A stretch of DNA of 64,000 bases from a bacterium (GCA_020444475.1 JAHLKV010000003.1:1-64000); one strand, 5' to 3'; shown: positions 1-9,235, counted from the first letter of the stretch. A program made the numbers and translations. The notes: generated by a model from the sequence alone, not told the origin.

Positions 1-20
1 AGCAGCCTCGGCCTACGCAT

Positions 21-47
21 GGCGGATTCGAAGACGGATCCGCCCTA
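21..47 (-). repeat. Stop-codon palindrome, copy 1
   Basis: Arms GGCGGAT and ATCCGCC enclose a 10-base loop, and the unit ends in CCCTA (TAG on the minus strand). It has no adjacent gene inside the window, unlike copies at panC, 28711 and lepA. Confidence 0.7.
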
Positions 48-254
48 CAAGACTGAAGTCACGGCCACGAGGAGCCGAGGGCGGACGCCGGGCACGGACG
101 CGGAAGTGAGATGCCGTCGGGTGTCGTTCGCTGGAGGCGAACTAGCACCCGACGGAACAGTCTTAGACGACCTTTCGCCACGCACCCCATGCTATTGCTA
201 TAGGCGAGGGGTCAAGTCGCGGAGCCGGGCTGCAAGCAGCCTCGGCCTACGCAT

Positions 255-281
255 GGCGGATTCGAAGACGGATCCGCCCTA
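255..281 (-). repeat. Stop-codon palindrome, copy 2
   Basis: Identical in sequence to copy 1, including the flanking bases on both sides, which points to a recent tandem-like duplication of a larger block. No gene ends in it. Confidence 0.7.
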
Positions 282-415
282 CAAGACTGGTGTTCGTTGG
301 GCCGCGTGGCGCACGAGGACGTACGCCATGCACGACAACCCATAGCAGACACGGCCACGAAGACCCGAGACGAAGAGAACCCACCGCAAGCGGTGGGGTA
401 CCCAGCCTCCACAAT

Positions 416-442
416 GGCGGATTCGAAGACGGATCCGCCCTA
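416..442 (-). repeat. Stop-codon palindrome, copy 3, holding the panC stop
   Basis: Same palindrome as copies 1 and 2. Its terminal CTA at 440-442 is the TAG stop of panC, so the hairpin begins immediately after the last codon and could act as a 3'-end stem-loop in the panC transcript. Confidence 0.75.
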
Positions 443-1285
443 CAGGACCTTCATGTTGTCGATCAGCCGCACACCATGGACGCTGGCGGCGAGTGAACAG
501 ATCGTGCCGGGTTCGACTTTGGTGGTCGATTGCAGGGTCTTCAGATCGTTGAAGGCGATATAGTCGATCTGTGCACTCGGACAGACGGCGAGGATTTCTT
601 TCGTCATGGCACGACTGATTTTCGCGGTTGATCTCTCCCCCGCCTTCACCATGGCTTTCGCCTTCTTCAGCCCACCATACAAACAGACCGCTTCGGGGCG
701 GGTCTCCGGTGAGAAATACTTGTTCCGGGACGACATCGCCAAACCATCGGTCTCGCGCACGGTCGGGGCGACTATGAATTTGATTGGGTAGCCCAGATCG
801 ATCGTCATCTGCCTGAGCACGGCCGCCTGCTGGAAGTCTTTCTGGCCAAACACGGCAACATCGGGACGGATGATATTAAACAGTTTCGAGACGACAGTCG
901 TAACGCCTCGGAAATGCCCCGGCCGCGAAGCGCCTTCGAGGATCTGAGTCAGTTTCTCGACGTTGACGAAGGTCTGGAAACCTTTGGGGTAGATCTCGCG
1001 GGTGGTCGGGATAAACACGATATGGCAGTCGGCCGAGCGGAGTTTTTTCAGATCACCTCTTTCATCGTGCGGATAAGTCGAGAAATCTTCGCGCGGTCCA
1101 AACTGGGTCGGGTTGACAAATATCGATGCGACCACCATATCGGCGTGTTGTCTGGCTTTGCGGACCAGCGACAGGTGGCCATCGTGAAGAAAGCCCATAG
1201 TCGGCACGAGCCCGATGGTTTTGCCCTGTGCGACGAGTTTGCGCACGGTTTGCTGCATCTGTTTGACGGTGCGGATGGTCTTCAT
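440..1285 (-). CDS. panC: Pantothenate synthetase (pantoate-beta-alanine ligase)
   Basis: Joins pantoate and beta-alanine with ATP to give pantothenate, the last step of vitamin B5 synthesis, in the cytosol. The 281-residue length is normal. PTMG at 28-31 followed by LHDGH at 33-37 is the family's HIGH-type nucleotide motif. FVNPTQF follows at 56-62, then FGQKDFQQ and the SSRN loop near residue 190. The start ATG overlaps the stop of the upstream membrane protein by ATGA, so the two are translationally coupled. panB and panD are not in this window. The TAG stop lies within a palindromic repeat. Confidence 0.96.
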   Translation of the reverse strand: MKTIRTVKQMQQTVRKLVAQGKTIGLVPTMGFLHDGHLSLVRKARQHADMVVASIFVNPTQFGPREDFSTYPHDERGDLKKLRSADCHIVFIPTTREIYPKGFQTFVNVEKLTQILEGASRPGHFRGVTTVVSKLFNIIRPDVAVFGQKDFQQAAVLRQMTIDLGYPIKFIVAPTVRETDGLAMSSRNKYFSPETRPEAVCLYGGLKKAKAMVKAGERSTAKISRAMTKEILAVCPSAQIDYIAFNDLKTLQSTTKVEPGTICSLAASVHGVRLIDNMKVL

Positions 1286-2430
1286 GATGCGGAGTCGGAG
1301 TTGCGGTCAGTCGTGCTGTTGCCATTGGGTTTGGTCGAATTGTCCAGCGCCCCTTCCCCGATCGGCGGTTCTTCGTCGATGCGGTAGCCGTCCTTCTGAT
1401 AGCGGATTGCAACGTAACCGTACGCCTGCGCCGCGGCGATCACACTCAGGAAATAGCCCAGCACACTGGCGAAGATCAAAAAGAGCATGAAGGCCATGAC
1501 ATACGACTCGGCGCTGTCGGAACGCCGCACGAACGCCTGCAAGTTCAATCCCCAGTCGATGCCGGGGAATATGTTAATCGACTGGGTGAAGACATCGGAG
1601 CGAAGCGGCAGGTGCGAGAGGGCGCTCTCGACCAGCCTGCGCATCGTGCCGCCATCGGTGTGGCCGGTCGCCCAGATGATCGCCTGGACGGAGCGGACCG
1701 CAAAATAGCCGTAGATGAAACTGGCGATTTTGCCGGTGACTATCGCGTAGGCGGTATAGCCAAGCCAGCGGATCGGCTGGCGAATGATGGTCGAGAAGGT
1801 TTCGAGGATCAGGCCGAAGGTCTCCCCCTTGCGTTCGGCGGCCGCGACCGCCGGGGTCAGGATCACCGAGACCTGCGCGATCAGGACAATGAAAACGGTG
1901 AACAGTGCGATGAAATAGAGCGGGAAGACAAAAAACAGGCTGTAGAGCCATTCCCCGAGATACGGGATGCGGCCGAACAGCCCGACGATCAGGAAGAGGA
2001 AGATTATCAGCGCGACAAAGGCGACAATGGCGGTTTCGCACAAAAAGACCGGTTTGGCTTTCCTGAGCGCAAAACGGATCGACTCGCGGGCCGAGAAGAA
2101 GCGGTTGCCTCGGATTCGTTCGATATTGATCGAGGCGACCGCCACCATGCCAAGCATGGTCATATAGACTCCACCGAATATGCCAAGCAGGTAGATTGCT
2201 TTGGCGAGTCGGTCACCCACCCCGAGGGCCGGTCCCGGAAAGAGGCCGTAGATGCGCCAGACGGTGCCGATATCGGTCCCGGCCGCCAGATGAGCGAGGT
2301 AGTAGCCGATGTCATACACGGCCAGACCGAGCACCAGCGACAGGGTCATGACGAATATCTGTTTGGCGGAAAGGGCGTGCGCCGAGGTCGCCAGGATGTC
2401 TCGGAAATCGAACGTGAGTCGGGGTTTCAT
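1282..2430 (-). CDS. Multi-pass membrane protein of unknown function
   Basis: The 382-residue protein has about six hydrophobic segments: near residues 25-45, 80-105, 135-155, 160-195, 225-250 and 320-345. It ends in a polar, Asn/Thr/Ser-rich tail of about 35 residues. I recognise no catalytic motif. The predicted soluble loop between the last two segments contains no conserved pattern I can name. It shares an ATGA overlap with panC, which is a shared-transcript signal rather than evidence of a shared pathway. It could be a transporter-like or YIP1/DUF4013-like inner membrane protein, but I cannot choose. Confidence 0.8.
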   Translation of the reverse strand: MKPRLTFDFRDILATSAHALSAKQIFVMTLSLVLGLAVYDIGYYLAHLAAGTDIGTVWRIYGLFPGPALGVGDRLAKAIYLLGIFGGVYMTMLGMVAVASINIERIRGNRFFSARESIRFALRKAKPVFLCETAIVAFVALIIFLFLIVGLFGRIPYLGEWLYSLFFVFPLYFIALFTVFIVLIAQVSVILTPAVAAAERKGETFGLILETFSTIIRQPIRWLGYTAYAIVTGKIASFIYGYFAVRSVQAIIWATGHTDGGTMRRLVESALSHLPLRSDVFTQSINIFPGIDWGLNLQAFVRRSDSAESYVMAFMLFLIFASVLGYFLSVIAAAQAYGYVAIRYQKDGYRIDEEPPIGEGALDNSTKPNGNSTTDRNSDSAS

Positions 2431-2555
2431 GGGGATAAACTCCCGTGCGGCTGGGGCTAAGTCAAGGAAAAAGGCTCTGTGCGGGGCTAAACAGCGGGGC
2501 GTGCGGGCCGATATAATATAGTGGGTGATATTCGTTCGACTTCAAGGAGAAGCCA

Positions 2556-3107
2556 ATGACGCCTCGACCATCCAGACATCGCACGCCGTCGCCGTCGGGA
2601 GGGGACACCGGGATTCGCACGGTCATTATCAATATCATCACCGTATCCGCCGCCGTGGCGGCTTTTTTGTGGCTGGAAAGCCGGTTGGTGTCGATGTACT
2701 ATGCGGCTGCTGCGGCTCTGGTGGTGCTGGTGATCGGTGAACTGGTATCGATACGGCTCCGGCGACAGGCAGCAGCAGAGGCGAAGTCGAGCAGTATCCC
2801 GACACAGCCACGCTCGATTCCGTCAGAAGAGTCACGATCGCGCACGCGCTTGACGATTCTTTCCAGTTCCCTTCGCACGTCGCCTTCGATCAGGGTGGCC
2901 CAGGTCAAGCGCACCGCCGAACGTCTTGGTGATATCGAAAGCGAACTGATCCATCGAATCTCGGAGCGCTATCCGACCGACCGCCGCATGCGCACGCTCA
3001 TGGCGGAGCTTCAGATTTGCAGTTCGCGGATGAAGGCGCAGTTGAATGACTGCTGCCTGCATGATTGCTCGACAGTGACAAGTCGGGAGTCGGTCATTCA
3101 GAACTAG
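2556..3107 (+). CDS. Hypothetical small membrane-anchored protein
   Basis: A strong ribosome site (AAGGAG) sits eight bases before the ATG. The 183-residue product has a short polar N-terminus, two adjacent hydrophobic stretches at about 22-40 and 45-65, then a basic, Ser/Arg-rich cytosolic region and a probably helical segment (residues 115-165). The C-terminus holds a CCLHDC cysteine cluster. I do not recognise the family. Its stop overlaps the stop of the convergent GTPase gene in a shared CTAG, leaving no room for a terminator between them. Confidence 0.7.
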   Translation: MTPRPSRHRTPSPSGGDTGIRTVIINIITVSAAVAAFLWLESRLVSMYYAAAAALVVLVIGELVSIRLRRQAAAEAKSSSIPTQPRSIPSEESRSRTRLTILSSSLRTSPSIRVAQVKRTAERLGDIESELIHRISERYPTDRRMRTLMAELQICSSRMKAQLNDCCLHDCSTVTSRESVIQN

Positions 3108-4108
3108 ATGTGGAATTCGACTACGTCGCGGTCGGACAGGACGTGGTCGCGGGTAACCCGCTGACCGTCGAATTTCCCCTCGCCCCAGATTTTGGCGAAT
3201 TTCAGTTTCTCGGCGAAATCCTTGTGGATGGAGATCGCCGCATCCTCGACAGTCCCCCCTATCGGCAAGACGACCGGGTCGACCAGTTCAACCGGTTTCC
3301 CCACCTGCTTGGTGTAGACGCGGATGATGCGCAGCGATGCAAATACAGCGCGCTGCAGCGCTTGCAGGGAGTCATCGTCGAGGATCGAAGTTGTTACCAC
3401 CGGGAAATCGGGGAAAAGCTGATCGAGGGCTTTGCGGTTTGAACCGTCTTCGTCATCGTAGACTTTGTGGCCACAGATAAGCGTGCGTTTGTAGACGAAC
3501 CGAACGTCGTCGACCTCATCGGGCGGCGTGTGACAGAGAACGATCTTTTTCTCTTCGAGGGTCTTGAGGATGAACTCGTTGCGGGCGCGGAGATGGGGGT
3601 CGGCCAGATCGACCACCAGCAGGACCAGATCGGCGTTGCGGACGAGATTGGTCAGGTAGTTTTCGAACAGCTCATCGGAGATGGGGGGGGTGTCGATCAG
3701 TTGTATCTGGATGGTTTCGAAATCCATCATGCCGGCGAGCGGCTCGCGGGTGGTGTAGGGGTAGTCCGCAATCTCGACTTTGGCGTTGGTGAGGGCGTCG
3801 ACCAGCGATGATTTTCCGCAGTTGGGAGCGCCAATCAGAATGACCTGTCCGGCGCCTTCGCGCTCGACATAGTCGTGGGTGGGCGCCTGTCGTGTGGCGC
3901 CGCCGCCGGTGCTTTTGCCGCCCCCTTCGATTTCTTTCTTCAGCTTGGAGATTTTCGCCTTCATGTCGGCCTGGAGTTTGTCGGTGCCCTTGTGTTTGGG
4001 CATGATGCGAAGGAGCTCCTCGGCGAGGCGGAGTTTCTCGCGGGAGTCGCGGCAGGCGCGGAACTCGCGTTCGAGTTCGTAGTATTGGGGCGGAAGGTTT
4101 GCCGGCAT
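3104..4108 (-). CDS. DRG/Obg-like GTPase with C-terminal TGS domain
   Basis: A 334-residue P-loop GTPase. Residues 1-65 are charged and probably helical, followed by a Gly-rich linker. G1 is GAPNCGKSS near 92-100, G2 lies around YPYTTREP, and G3 is DTPP. The C-terminal 70 residues end in the TGS pattern VLSDRDVVEFHI, seen in DRG, YchF and ThrRS proteins. The G4 position reads GHKVYDD rather than NKxD, so guanine specificity may be altered. DRG-type TGS GTPases are mostly archaeal and eukaryotic and are linked to ribosomes. A translation-related role here is inference. Confidence 0.85.
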   Translation of the reverse strand: MPANLPPQYYELEREFRACRDSREKLRLAEELLRIMPKHKGTDKLQADMKAKISKLKKEIEGGGKSTGGGATRQAPTHDYVEREGAGQVILIGAPNCGKSSLVDALTNAKVEIADYPYTTREPLAGMMDFETIQIQLIDTPPISDELFENYLTNLVRNADLVLLVVDLADPHLRARNEFILKTLEEKKIVLCHTPPDEVDDVRFVYKRTLICGHKVYDDEDGSNRKALDQLFPDFPVVTTSILDDDSLQALQRAVFASLRIIRVYTKQVGKPVELVDPVVLPIGGTVEDAAISIHKDFAEKLKFAKIWGEGKFDGQRVTRDHVLSDRDVVEFHI

Positions 4109-4293
4109 ACCGTATTAATAGTCGGATAGGGGGCGGTTGGCAAGTGTTGGTGTGCGTGTCGGATGTACGCCGCCTGCGGCGCCGAAGCATCCGACACAAC
4201 GGTGTGGCGCGGGGGCACGTTTCGGCGGGCTCAGGGTGACGTGCGCGGATACCCACGCGGGATGCGTGGCGTACCAGACCTAATTGGTCCCGA
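4109..4293. repeat. Intergenic palindromes
   Basis: This gap holds a long stem-loop with arms GTGTCGGATG and CATCCGACAC at about 4157-4197 around a GC-rich inner hairpin (GCCGCCTGCGGCGCC). A second hairpin, CCCACGC/GCGTGG, lies at about 4254-4269. A GTCGGATGTGAAG half-site near 40820 resembles the first arm, so these are dispersed repeats. Either may act as a terminator for the polysaccharide cluster, but neither has a T-run. Confidence 0.55.
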
Positions 4294-5463
4294 CTATCGC
4301 TTATAGCGTGCGATGATGTCGGTGATGGTGTCGCAGATGTAGTCTATCTGCTTGAGGCTCAGCAGCGGATAGAGCGGGAGGGTTACCACGCGCCGTCCGA
4401 CAAAGGCCGTGTTGGGGAACAGGCGGGCGTCGAGGCCACCGGCTTTGAACAGGGACAATTCGAACATGGGGATGTAGTGGACGCCGCATTCGATCTTGCG
4501 AGCTCTCATCTGTTCGATGAACCGGTCGCGGGTAATGGTGAGGGCGTCGATATTCAGTTTGATTATAAACAGGTGCCAGGCATGCTGGATGTGTTTGGGC
4601 GGGGTGGGCAAATCGATGAAATCCGACAGCGCGGAGAGATTCTCGCGGTAGCGCTGAACGAGTTTGACGCGTTTGGCCTGCTGAGACTCGAATGACGGCA
4701 GCTGTCCGAGGCCGATGGCGGCGTGGATATCGGACATGTTGGCCTTGCGGCCGGAGGCGAGGACATCGTATTGCCAGCCGGCATCGTTGCGACGGGCGAG
4801 AGCATCTTTGGTCATGCCGTGCAGGGCCAGCAGGCGGACGCGATCGGTGATGACTTTGTGTCGCGAGACGACCATCCCCCCCTCGCCGCAGGTGAGGTTT
4901 TTGGTGGCGTGAAACGAGTAGACGGCGGCATCGGTGTTTTTCGCGATCGATTTGCGACGGTAGAGGGCGCCAAACGAGTGGGCGGCATCGGCGATGATCG
5001 GCAACGTGAAATGTTCGGCAACTTTGCGCAGGCGGTCGTAGTCGGCGGGGTGGCCGGCGATATCGACCGGTATGATCGCTCGGGTACGCGGGGTGACTTT
5101 GCGAGCGACCTCTTCGGGGTCGATGGTCAGCGATTGTGGGTCGATATCGGCAAAGACGGCCTGCGCGCCGACGTGGTTGATGGCGTGAGCGGTGGCGACA
5201 AACGAATACGGTGTGGTGATGACCTCGGCGGCGCTGTCGAGCCCGAGCGCCTGCAGGGCGAGAATGAGGCCGCTGGTGCAGGAGTTGACAGCGGCAGCGT
5301 AGCGGACGCCGCTGAGTTGTGCGATACGCTTCTCAAACTCTTTTACCCTGGGGCCGGCGGTGAGCCAGGTGGAATCGAGCACGCCGCGAACCTGCGTGAA
5401 CGTGTCGCGGGAGAGACGCAAATCGTAGAGGCGAATAATCGAGTCAGGCGGTTGCGATTTCAT
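4294..5463 (-). CDS. DegT/DnrJ/EryC1/StrS-family sugar aminotransferase
   Basis: A 389-residue PLP enzyme that probably transaminates a nucleotide-linked keto sugar. The family's features are present: substrate/PLP loop NSCTSGLILAL near 60, DAAHSFGA with Asp159 and His162, and the Schiff-base lysine in SFHATKNLTCGEGG (Lys188). The C-terminal small domain contains HYIPMF and the family ending LPLYP. It is the last gene of the minus-strand polysaccharide cluster and overlaps its upstream neighbour by 4 bases. The exact sugar cannot be read from sequence. Confidence 0.93.
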   Translation of the reverse strand: MKSQPPDSIIRLYDLRLSRDTFTQVRGVLDSTWLTAGPRVKEFEKRIAQLSGVRYAAAVNSCTSGLILALQALGLDSAAEVITTPYSFVATAHAINHVGAQAVFADIDPQSLTIDPEEVARKVTPRTRAIIPVDIAGHPADYDRLRKVAEHFTLPIIADAAHSFGALYRRKSIAKNTDAAVYSFHATKNLTCGEGGMVVSRHKVITDRVRLLALHGMTKDALARRNDAGWQYDVLASGRKANMSDIHAAIGLGQLPSFESQQAKRVKLVQRYRENLSALSDFIDLPTPPKHIQHAWHLFIIKLNIDALTITRDRFIEQMRARKIECGVHYIPMFELSLFKAGGLDARLFPNTAFVGRRVVTLPLYPLLSLKQIDYICDTITDIIARYKR

Positions 5464-6908
5464 GTTCTCTCTCCTTCGCCGATGTTCGCAGCAATTGTCG
5501 GCGCCGAGGCAGCGAGTGTGGTCAGGTATCGGGCAGTCCAGCCGCAGGCGCCACTATCGCGGCCGATCCGCAGCATGCGGTGGTAGAGCCGCCGATGTGA
5601 CCGGAACTCCGGGTTGTAGAAGAGGCCCGGGTGGAAGATCAGGCTCAGCGCGCCGCCGACTGCGGCCAGGTGATCGAGCAGGCTTGAGAAGGCGGTGAGC
5701 GATTGGTCGCCGTACTGCGCCAACAGCGTGTTCTCCATAGTGATCATCGGTACTTCCCACATGTCCATTTCCCGCTCGGACTGACGGTCATACGGCCGGT
5801 AGCAGCCGCCTACCGCCGCACGATAACCGATTCGATCGGGATAACCAACGGATTCGTCGAGCGTGATGCCGTGGTCGCGATAGAACGGCAGGGACTTGTC
5901 CGGATCGAAGCGAAGGTAGTGGGCGCGGCCGGTTGGCACAGTCCCACCCGTTATCTGGTGCAACTCCGCCTGCTGGGCGGAGAAGCGGTCATGGTCGAGA
6001 TGGGTATCGTAATTGTAGTGGATGCCGACCTCCCAGCCGTCGGGGATCGCGCCGATAAGTGGTGCGAGCAGCTTCGAGCCGCTTCGTGCGCCAAACCGAC
6101 CGCCGGTACCGTTCAGGATGTAGAATGTCGATCGGTAACCGAAGGTACGCTCGAGGGTGACCAATCCGGGTGTGTTGTCGAAATAGAAGTCGCGAGGTCT
6201 GACGGCGTTTCGGGCCGCCCACCAGAGATTGTCGAGTCGGGGTGCTTTGAGCCTGGTGAGTGGCAGGAGGACGCGTCCGAGGCGAATGCTTTGCGTCCAG
6301 AAGTCGTTTCCCCGGAGAACGTCGCAGTCGTGCGAGAGGATCAAGGCCGGCGGGTTGACCTCGTCGGCGATCGAAGAGAGCGCGCCCTCTCCCTCGCGCA
6401 AGCGGAGGGCCTCGGCTATCAGGAGAAAGACCGCGTCGTTAAACAGCGGCTGTTCCAGCAGTCCGGCTTTCGAGCGGGGATCGAAGGCGGCGATGAATCG
6501 GCCGTGTTGATCGCGCTCGGCGAAAGCGCGTTCATACTCGAGCGTCAGCAGAGAGAACAAGGTACCAAACAAGTCCCAGGCCGGGAGGCGCGTACCTGAC
6601 TCATGGACGTACCAGACCGGGGCGGCGTCACTCGGGAAGGCTGTCCACTCATGATCGTCGGGGCGTGGTATGCGATGGCAGAGGCGAAACTTCGCGCCGG
6701 CGACAGTCGCTTCGTACGTGTCTGCGTAGTCGTGTCGGCGCTCGAGGTCGGTCGGTATCGCGATGCACGATCGGCGAAGTGCGCGCGCCGTGTCGAGCGG
6801 CACAAACCGAATGTCGGTGTTTGTTAATGTGGTGTTGGCGCGCTCGGAGAAAAAGACATGCGCGTGGCGGAGTATCTGTGTACAGAGGTATTTTGCGCGG
6901 GGGTCCAT
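5460..6908 (-). CDS. Polysaccharide deacetylase-like protein
   Basis: I choose the ATG at 6908, one base after the upstream stop; a GTG at 6923 would add five residues. The product is about 482 residues. The first 180 form a domain without motifs I recognise. The NodB-like part starts with LILSHDCD (about 190-196), which corresponds to the metal-binding TFDD motif, followed by GIHYNYDTHLD (about 296-305) for the H-x3-H motif, and RAHYLRFD. A late histidine lies in LIFHPG. It probably de-N-acetylates a glycan or is a related hydrolase. The context is surface polysaccharide synthesis. Confidence 0.8.
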   Translation of the reverse strand: MDPRAKYLCTQILRHAHVFFSERANTTLTNTDIRFVPLDTARALRRSCIAIPTDLERRHDYADTYEATVAGAKFRLCHRIPRPDDHEWTAFPSDAAPVWYVHESGTRLPAWDLFGTLFSLLTLEYERAFAERDQHGRFIAAFDPRSKAGLLEQPLFNDAVFLLIAEALRLREGEGALSSIADEVNPPALILSHDCDVLRGNDFWTQSIRLGRVLLPLTRLKAPRLDNLWWAARNAVRPRDFYFDNTPGLVTLERTFGYRSTFYILNGTGGRFGARSGSKLLAPLIGAIPDGWEVGIHYNYDTHLDHDRFSAQQAELHQITGGTVPTGRAHYLRFDPDKSLPFYRDHGITLDESVGYPDRIGYRAAVGGCYRPYDRQSEREMDMWEVPMITMENTLLAQYGDQSLTAFSSLLDHLAAVGGALSLIFHPGLFYNPEFRSHRRLYHRMLRIGRDSGACGWTARYLTTLAASAPTIAANIGEGERT

Positions 6909-6909
6909 C

Positions 6910-8037
6910 TCAGCCCGCCACACCCTCGGTGAAGATGCGCGTCACATACCAGTCACTGAAAGAGTCCTCGAGGGGATCGTGGTATTCGGGTGTAGAGCCG
7001 AGCACCACGACAGCGTGACCGCGTCGGACATGAAAGAACCCGAGGGAAGTAGATATCTCGCGGACAAGCTTGTCAAACGGATGAGCGGTTACGCTCCAGC
7101 CTCGGGCGGCGACAATCCCCGTCCGGCGGAGATCGTCAAGCGCTTCCACGATCAGGCGTTTCACGATATCCTCCGACGAGATCGATGATTCATCCGGTGG
7201 AGCGGCCATGACATCGACGATGTACCCCACCTCTTCATCACCGATCGAATAAATCACCCAACCGACCAGGGTGTCGCGTTCGAACGCGGCGCGCATGATC
7301 GGTTTGGTATAGGCGTTGCCGAAGATACGCCAGTTGAGGTAGGCTTCATCGCGGTAAACGGTGGGGCCGCCGTAGAGATCGACAAACCGTCGGCACAGCT
7401 CGCCGCAACCGTCGGGCGCAGTTTCGACAATCCGTGTGTCGAGCGAATCGCCGATCAGTCCCGCACCGCGGGCGAGACCGAGCTTCGCAGAGGCGGTCAG
7501 CCGCGCGCCGACAGCGCCGATCCGGTAGGGAATCATCTTGAGTCGGTCCGCGGTCGAAACCGTGCGGCCGACCAGCACGCGGGACTCAATCAGATTCGAT
7601 ATCCCGTCGGCGTGGAACGGAAAGAGCAACTGCTCGGTCGCGCAGGGGATTTTGAAGCCGAGCTTGAGGAACGCCTTGGTGGCGGGCGTAAAGCCCCAGA
7701 CATAGCGGAGGTCGCGCTCTTTCGCATAGTCAAAAAGCAATTCGTACATTCGGTCAAACAGCTTCTGTCCACGGTAGTCGGGATCGACCAGTGTTTCTTC
7801 GGACTTCGCCGTCCAGTACACTCCTTCGCGATCGATGAAACGGATGGGGATGAAAGCCTGTGTCCCGACGATACGTCCATCATCATCGGCGACCGCAAAC
7901 GGCAGCTGGTCGGTTTCATACAAACCGTTGTCGAAATCCCAGCGCCATTGGTCGAGAGATCGCTTATTGTGTGAGAACTTGTTGTGAAGCGCATTGCAGG
8001 CTTCGGCGTCATCGTTGCGTATCAGACGGATCTTCAT
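6910..8037 (-). CDS. GNAT-type N-acetyltransferase
   Basis: The 375-residue protein has a GNAT domain in its first 150 residues: beta-strand FAVADDDGRIVGTQAFIPI, then SEETLVDPDYRGQKLFDRM, where RGQKLF is the acetyl-CoA pyrophosphate loop. VWGFTPATKAFLKLGFK matches the late N-x3-FY-like part. The remaining 200 residues resemble a second, degenerate acyltransferase-like half. Placed between a GT4 glycosyltransferase and a deacetylase-like gene, it may acylate an amino sugar in the same glycan. The substrate is not readable. Confidence 0.82.
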   Translation of the reverse strand: MKIRLIRNDDAEACNALHNKFSHNKRSLDQWRWDFDNGLYETDQLPFAVADDDGRIVGTQAFIPIRFIDREGVYWTAKSEETLVDPDYRGQKLFDRMYELLFDYAKERDLRYVWGFTPATKAFLKLGFKIPCATEQLLFPFHADGISNLIESRVLVGRTVSTADRLKMIPYRIGAVGARLTASAKLGLARGAGLIGDSLDTRIVETAPDGCGELCRRFVDLYGGPTVYRDEAYLNWRIFGNAYTKPIMRAAFERDTLVGWVIYSIGDEEVGYIVDVMAAPPDESSISSEDIVKRLIVEALDDLRRTGIVAARGWSVTAHPFDKLVREISTSLGFFHVRRGHAVVVLGSTPEYHDPLEDSFSDWYVTRIFTEGVAG

Positions 8038-8136
8038 GGACGATATCCCCGGTACAATTCTGATTCGATCAGCAGGCTTGTTATAACATACACCGCGCGG
8101 GCCCGGTTCGACAGCATTTTTCGCGGCTGCTCGGTG

Positions 8137-9198
8137 TCAGTCCTTTTTTGAGGCCAGGAGGCGTTCGTATAGGGCCTCCATCATATCGAGCGATTTCCGC
8201 CACGCAAATTCCCGTTCGGTCACGAGGCGTGCATTCGCTCCGAGTCGCTCCGTCAGTTGATGGTCATTGGCGAGCCGCACGATGGCATCGGCAAGCGGAC
8301 CTTCTTCGCCCGGTGGTGTCAGCAGACCGGTCAGCTCATGCCGCACCACTTCGGGTATCCCGCCGACATCGGCGCCAATCGTCGGTCGACCGCACGCTCC
8401 GGCCTCGAGGGCAGCTACCCCAAACGCTTCGGTCAGCGACGGCATCACAAGCGCGTGGTGACGAGAAAGGAACTCGGGGACGTCGGCGTTGTCGAGGAAG
8501 CCCGGAAAGCTCACGGCGTGTCCCAGACCCAGGTTTTTGGCCAGCGCTTTGAGCGACTCCGTCATGTCTCCGGACCCGGCCATGGACAGCTCGATCTCAG
8601 GGACGGTTTGTCGTGCGCGTGCCAGCGCCTTGAGGAGCACATCCGGTCCGTAGATTTTGCTGTGCAGTTTCAGGTAACAGAGGCGGAAGGGTCGTCGGGG
8701 GGGCATGGGTGCGACGGAGTCCGGGAGGTTGACGCCAAACGGAATAACCTCACACTTCTGAGCCGACGGCTTGAACAGGGCTTCGGTTTGCTGCTTGAGA
8801 AACTCGCTGGTGGCCGTGACCGCCGTCGCACGCATCAACGCCGCCCGGACGAGCGGGCGGTAGAGCGGATGGCGGGCGACTTTCTGAATATCCGAGCCCC
8901 AGACCGAAACGACGGTTGGTTTAAAACGCGTCCACAGTCCCCACAGTCCGAATCCGGCGGCGTAGTGCACGTGAATCAGATCGGGATTGAACTGCGTGGC
9001 TTCGCGGGCCGCGGTCGACGCGTAGCGAAGATAGTCCAGGCGGCCGCGCCGCGCGAAGTTGACGGTCGCACAGAAATCCTTCGGCTCGCCGCCGAGCGAT
9101 ATAAGCTTGACGAAGTGGCCTCGCTGGTGCAGAGCTTTCACCCATCGACTGGTATGGACCGATTCGGCCCATCCAAATATGACGATCCGTCTGGCCAT
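8137..9198 (-). CDS. Family 4 glycosyltransferase (GT-B fold)
   Basis: A 353-residue cytosolic glycosyltransferase. The N-terminal half begins with the Rossmann strand IVIFGWAESVHTSRWVKAL, followed by VISLGGEP-like elements and LIHVHYA. The C-terminal domain has the GT4 E-x7-E signature in MPSLTEAFGVAALEAGACGRPTI and the NDP-sugar pocket GGIPEVV. It probably transfers one sugar of the repeat unit made by this cluster. A 98-base gap follows it before the next gene downstream. Donor and acceptor are unknown. Confidence 0.93.
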   Translation of the reverse strand: MARRIVIFGWAESVHTSRWVKALHQRGHFVKLISLGGEPKDFCATVNFARRGRLDYLRYASTAAREATQFNPDLIHVHYAAGFGLWGLWTRFKPTVVSVWGSDIQKVARHPLYRPLVRAALMRATAVTATSEFLKQQTEALFKPSAQKCEVIPFGVNLPDSVAPMPPRRPFRLCYLKLHSKIYGPDVLLKALARARQTVPEIELSMAGSGDMTESLKALAKNLGLGHAVSFPGFLDNADVPEFLSRHHALVMPSLTEAFGVAALEAGACGRPTIGADVGGIPEVVRHELTGLLTPPGEEGPLADAIVRLANDHQLTERLGANARLVTEREFAWRKSLDMMEALYERLLASKKD

Positions 9199-9235
9199 GG
9201 CGCTCCGGGGTTATCGACGATGTCGGTGGCTGCCT

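Larger units (their letters stand above)
1..439. other. Intergenic region packed with palindromic repeats
   Basis: I see no convincing gene here; possible short reading frames consist of repeat sequence. The stretch holds three copies of a short palindrome (21-47, 255-281, 416-442) with arms GGCGGAT and ATCCGCC. Two copies of a GC-rich block containing GCTGCAAGCAGC and CTCGGCCTACGC sit just before the first two (1-18 partial, 226-252). A half-site of the GTGACT...AGTCAC palindrome is near 51-66, and a CCACCGC/GCGGTGG hairpin near 381-396. Two sub-blocks (about 1-52 and 235-286) are near-identical, so it looks like serial repeat duplication downstream of panC. Confidence 0.7.

Noticed and set aside
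19-563. Short frames within the first 560 bases
   Set aside because: Made of repeat sequence or antisense to panC, with no ribosome site or domain.
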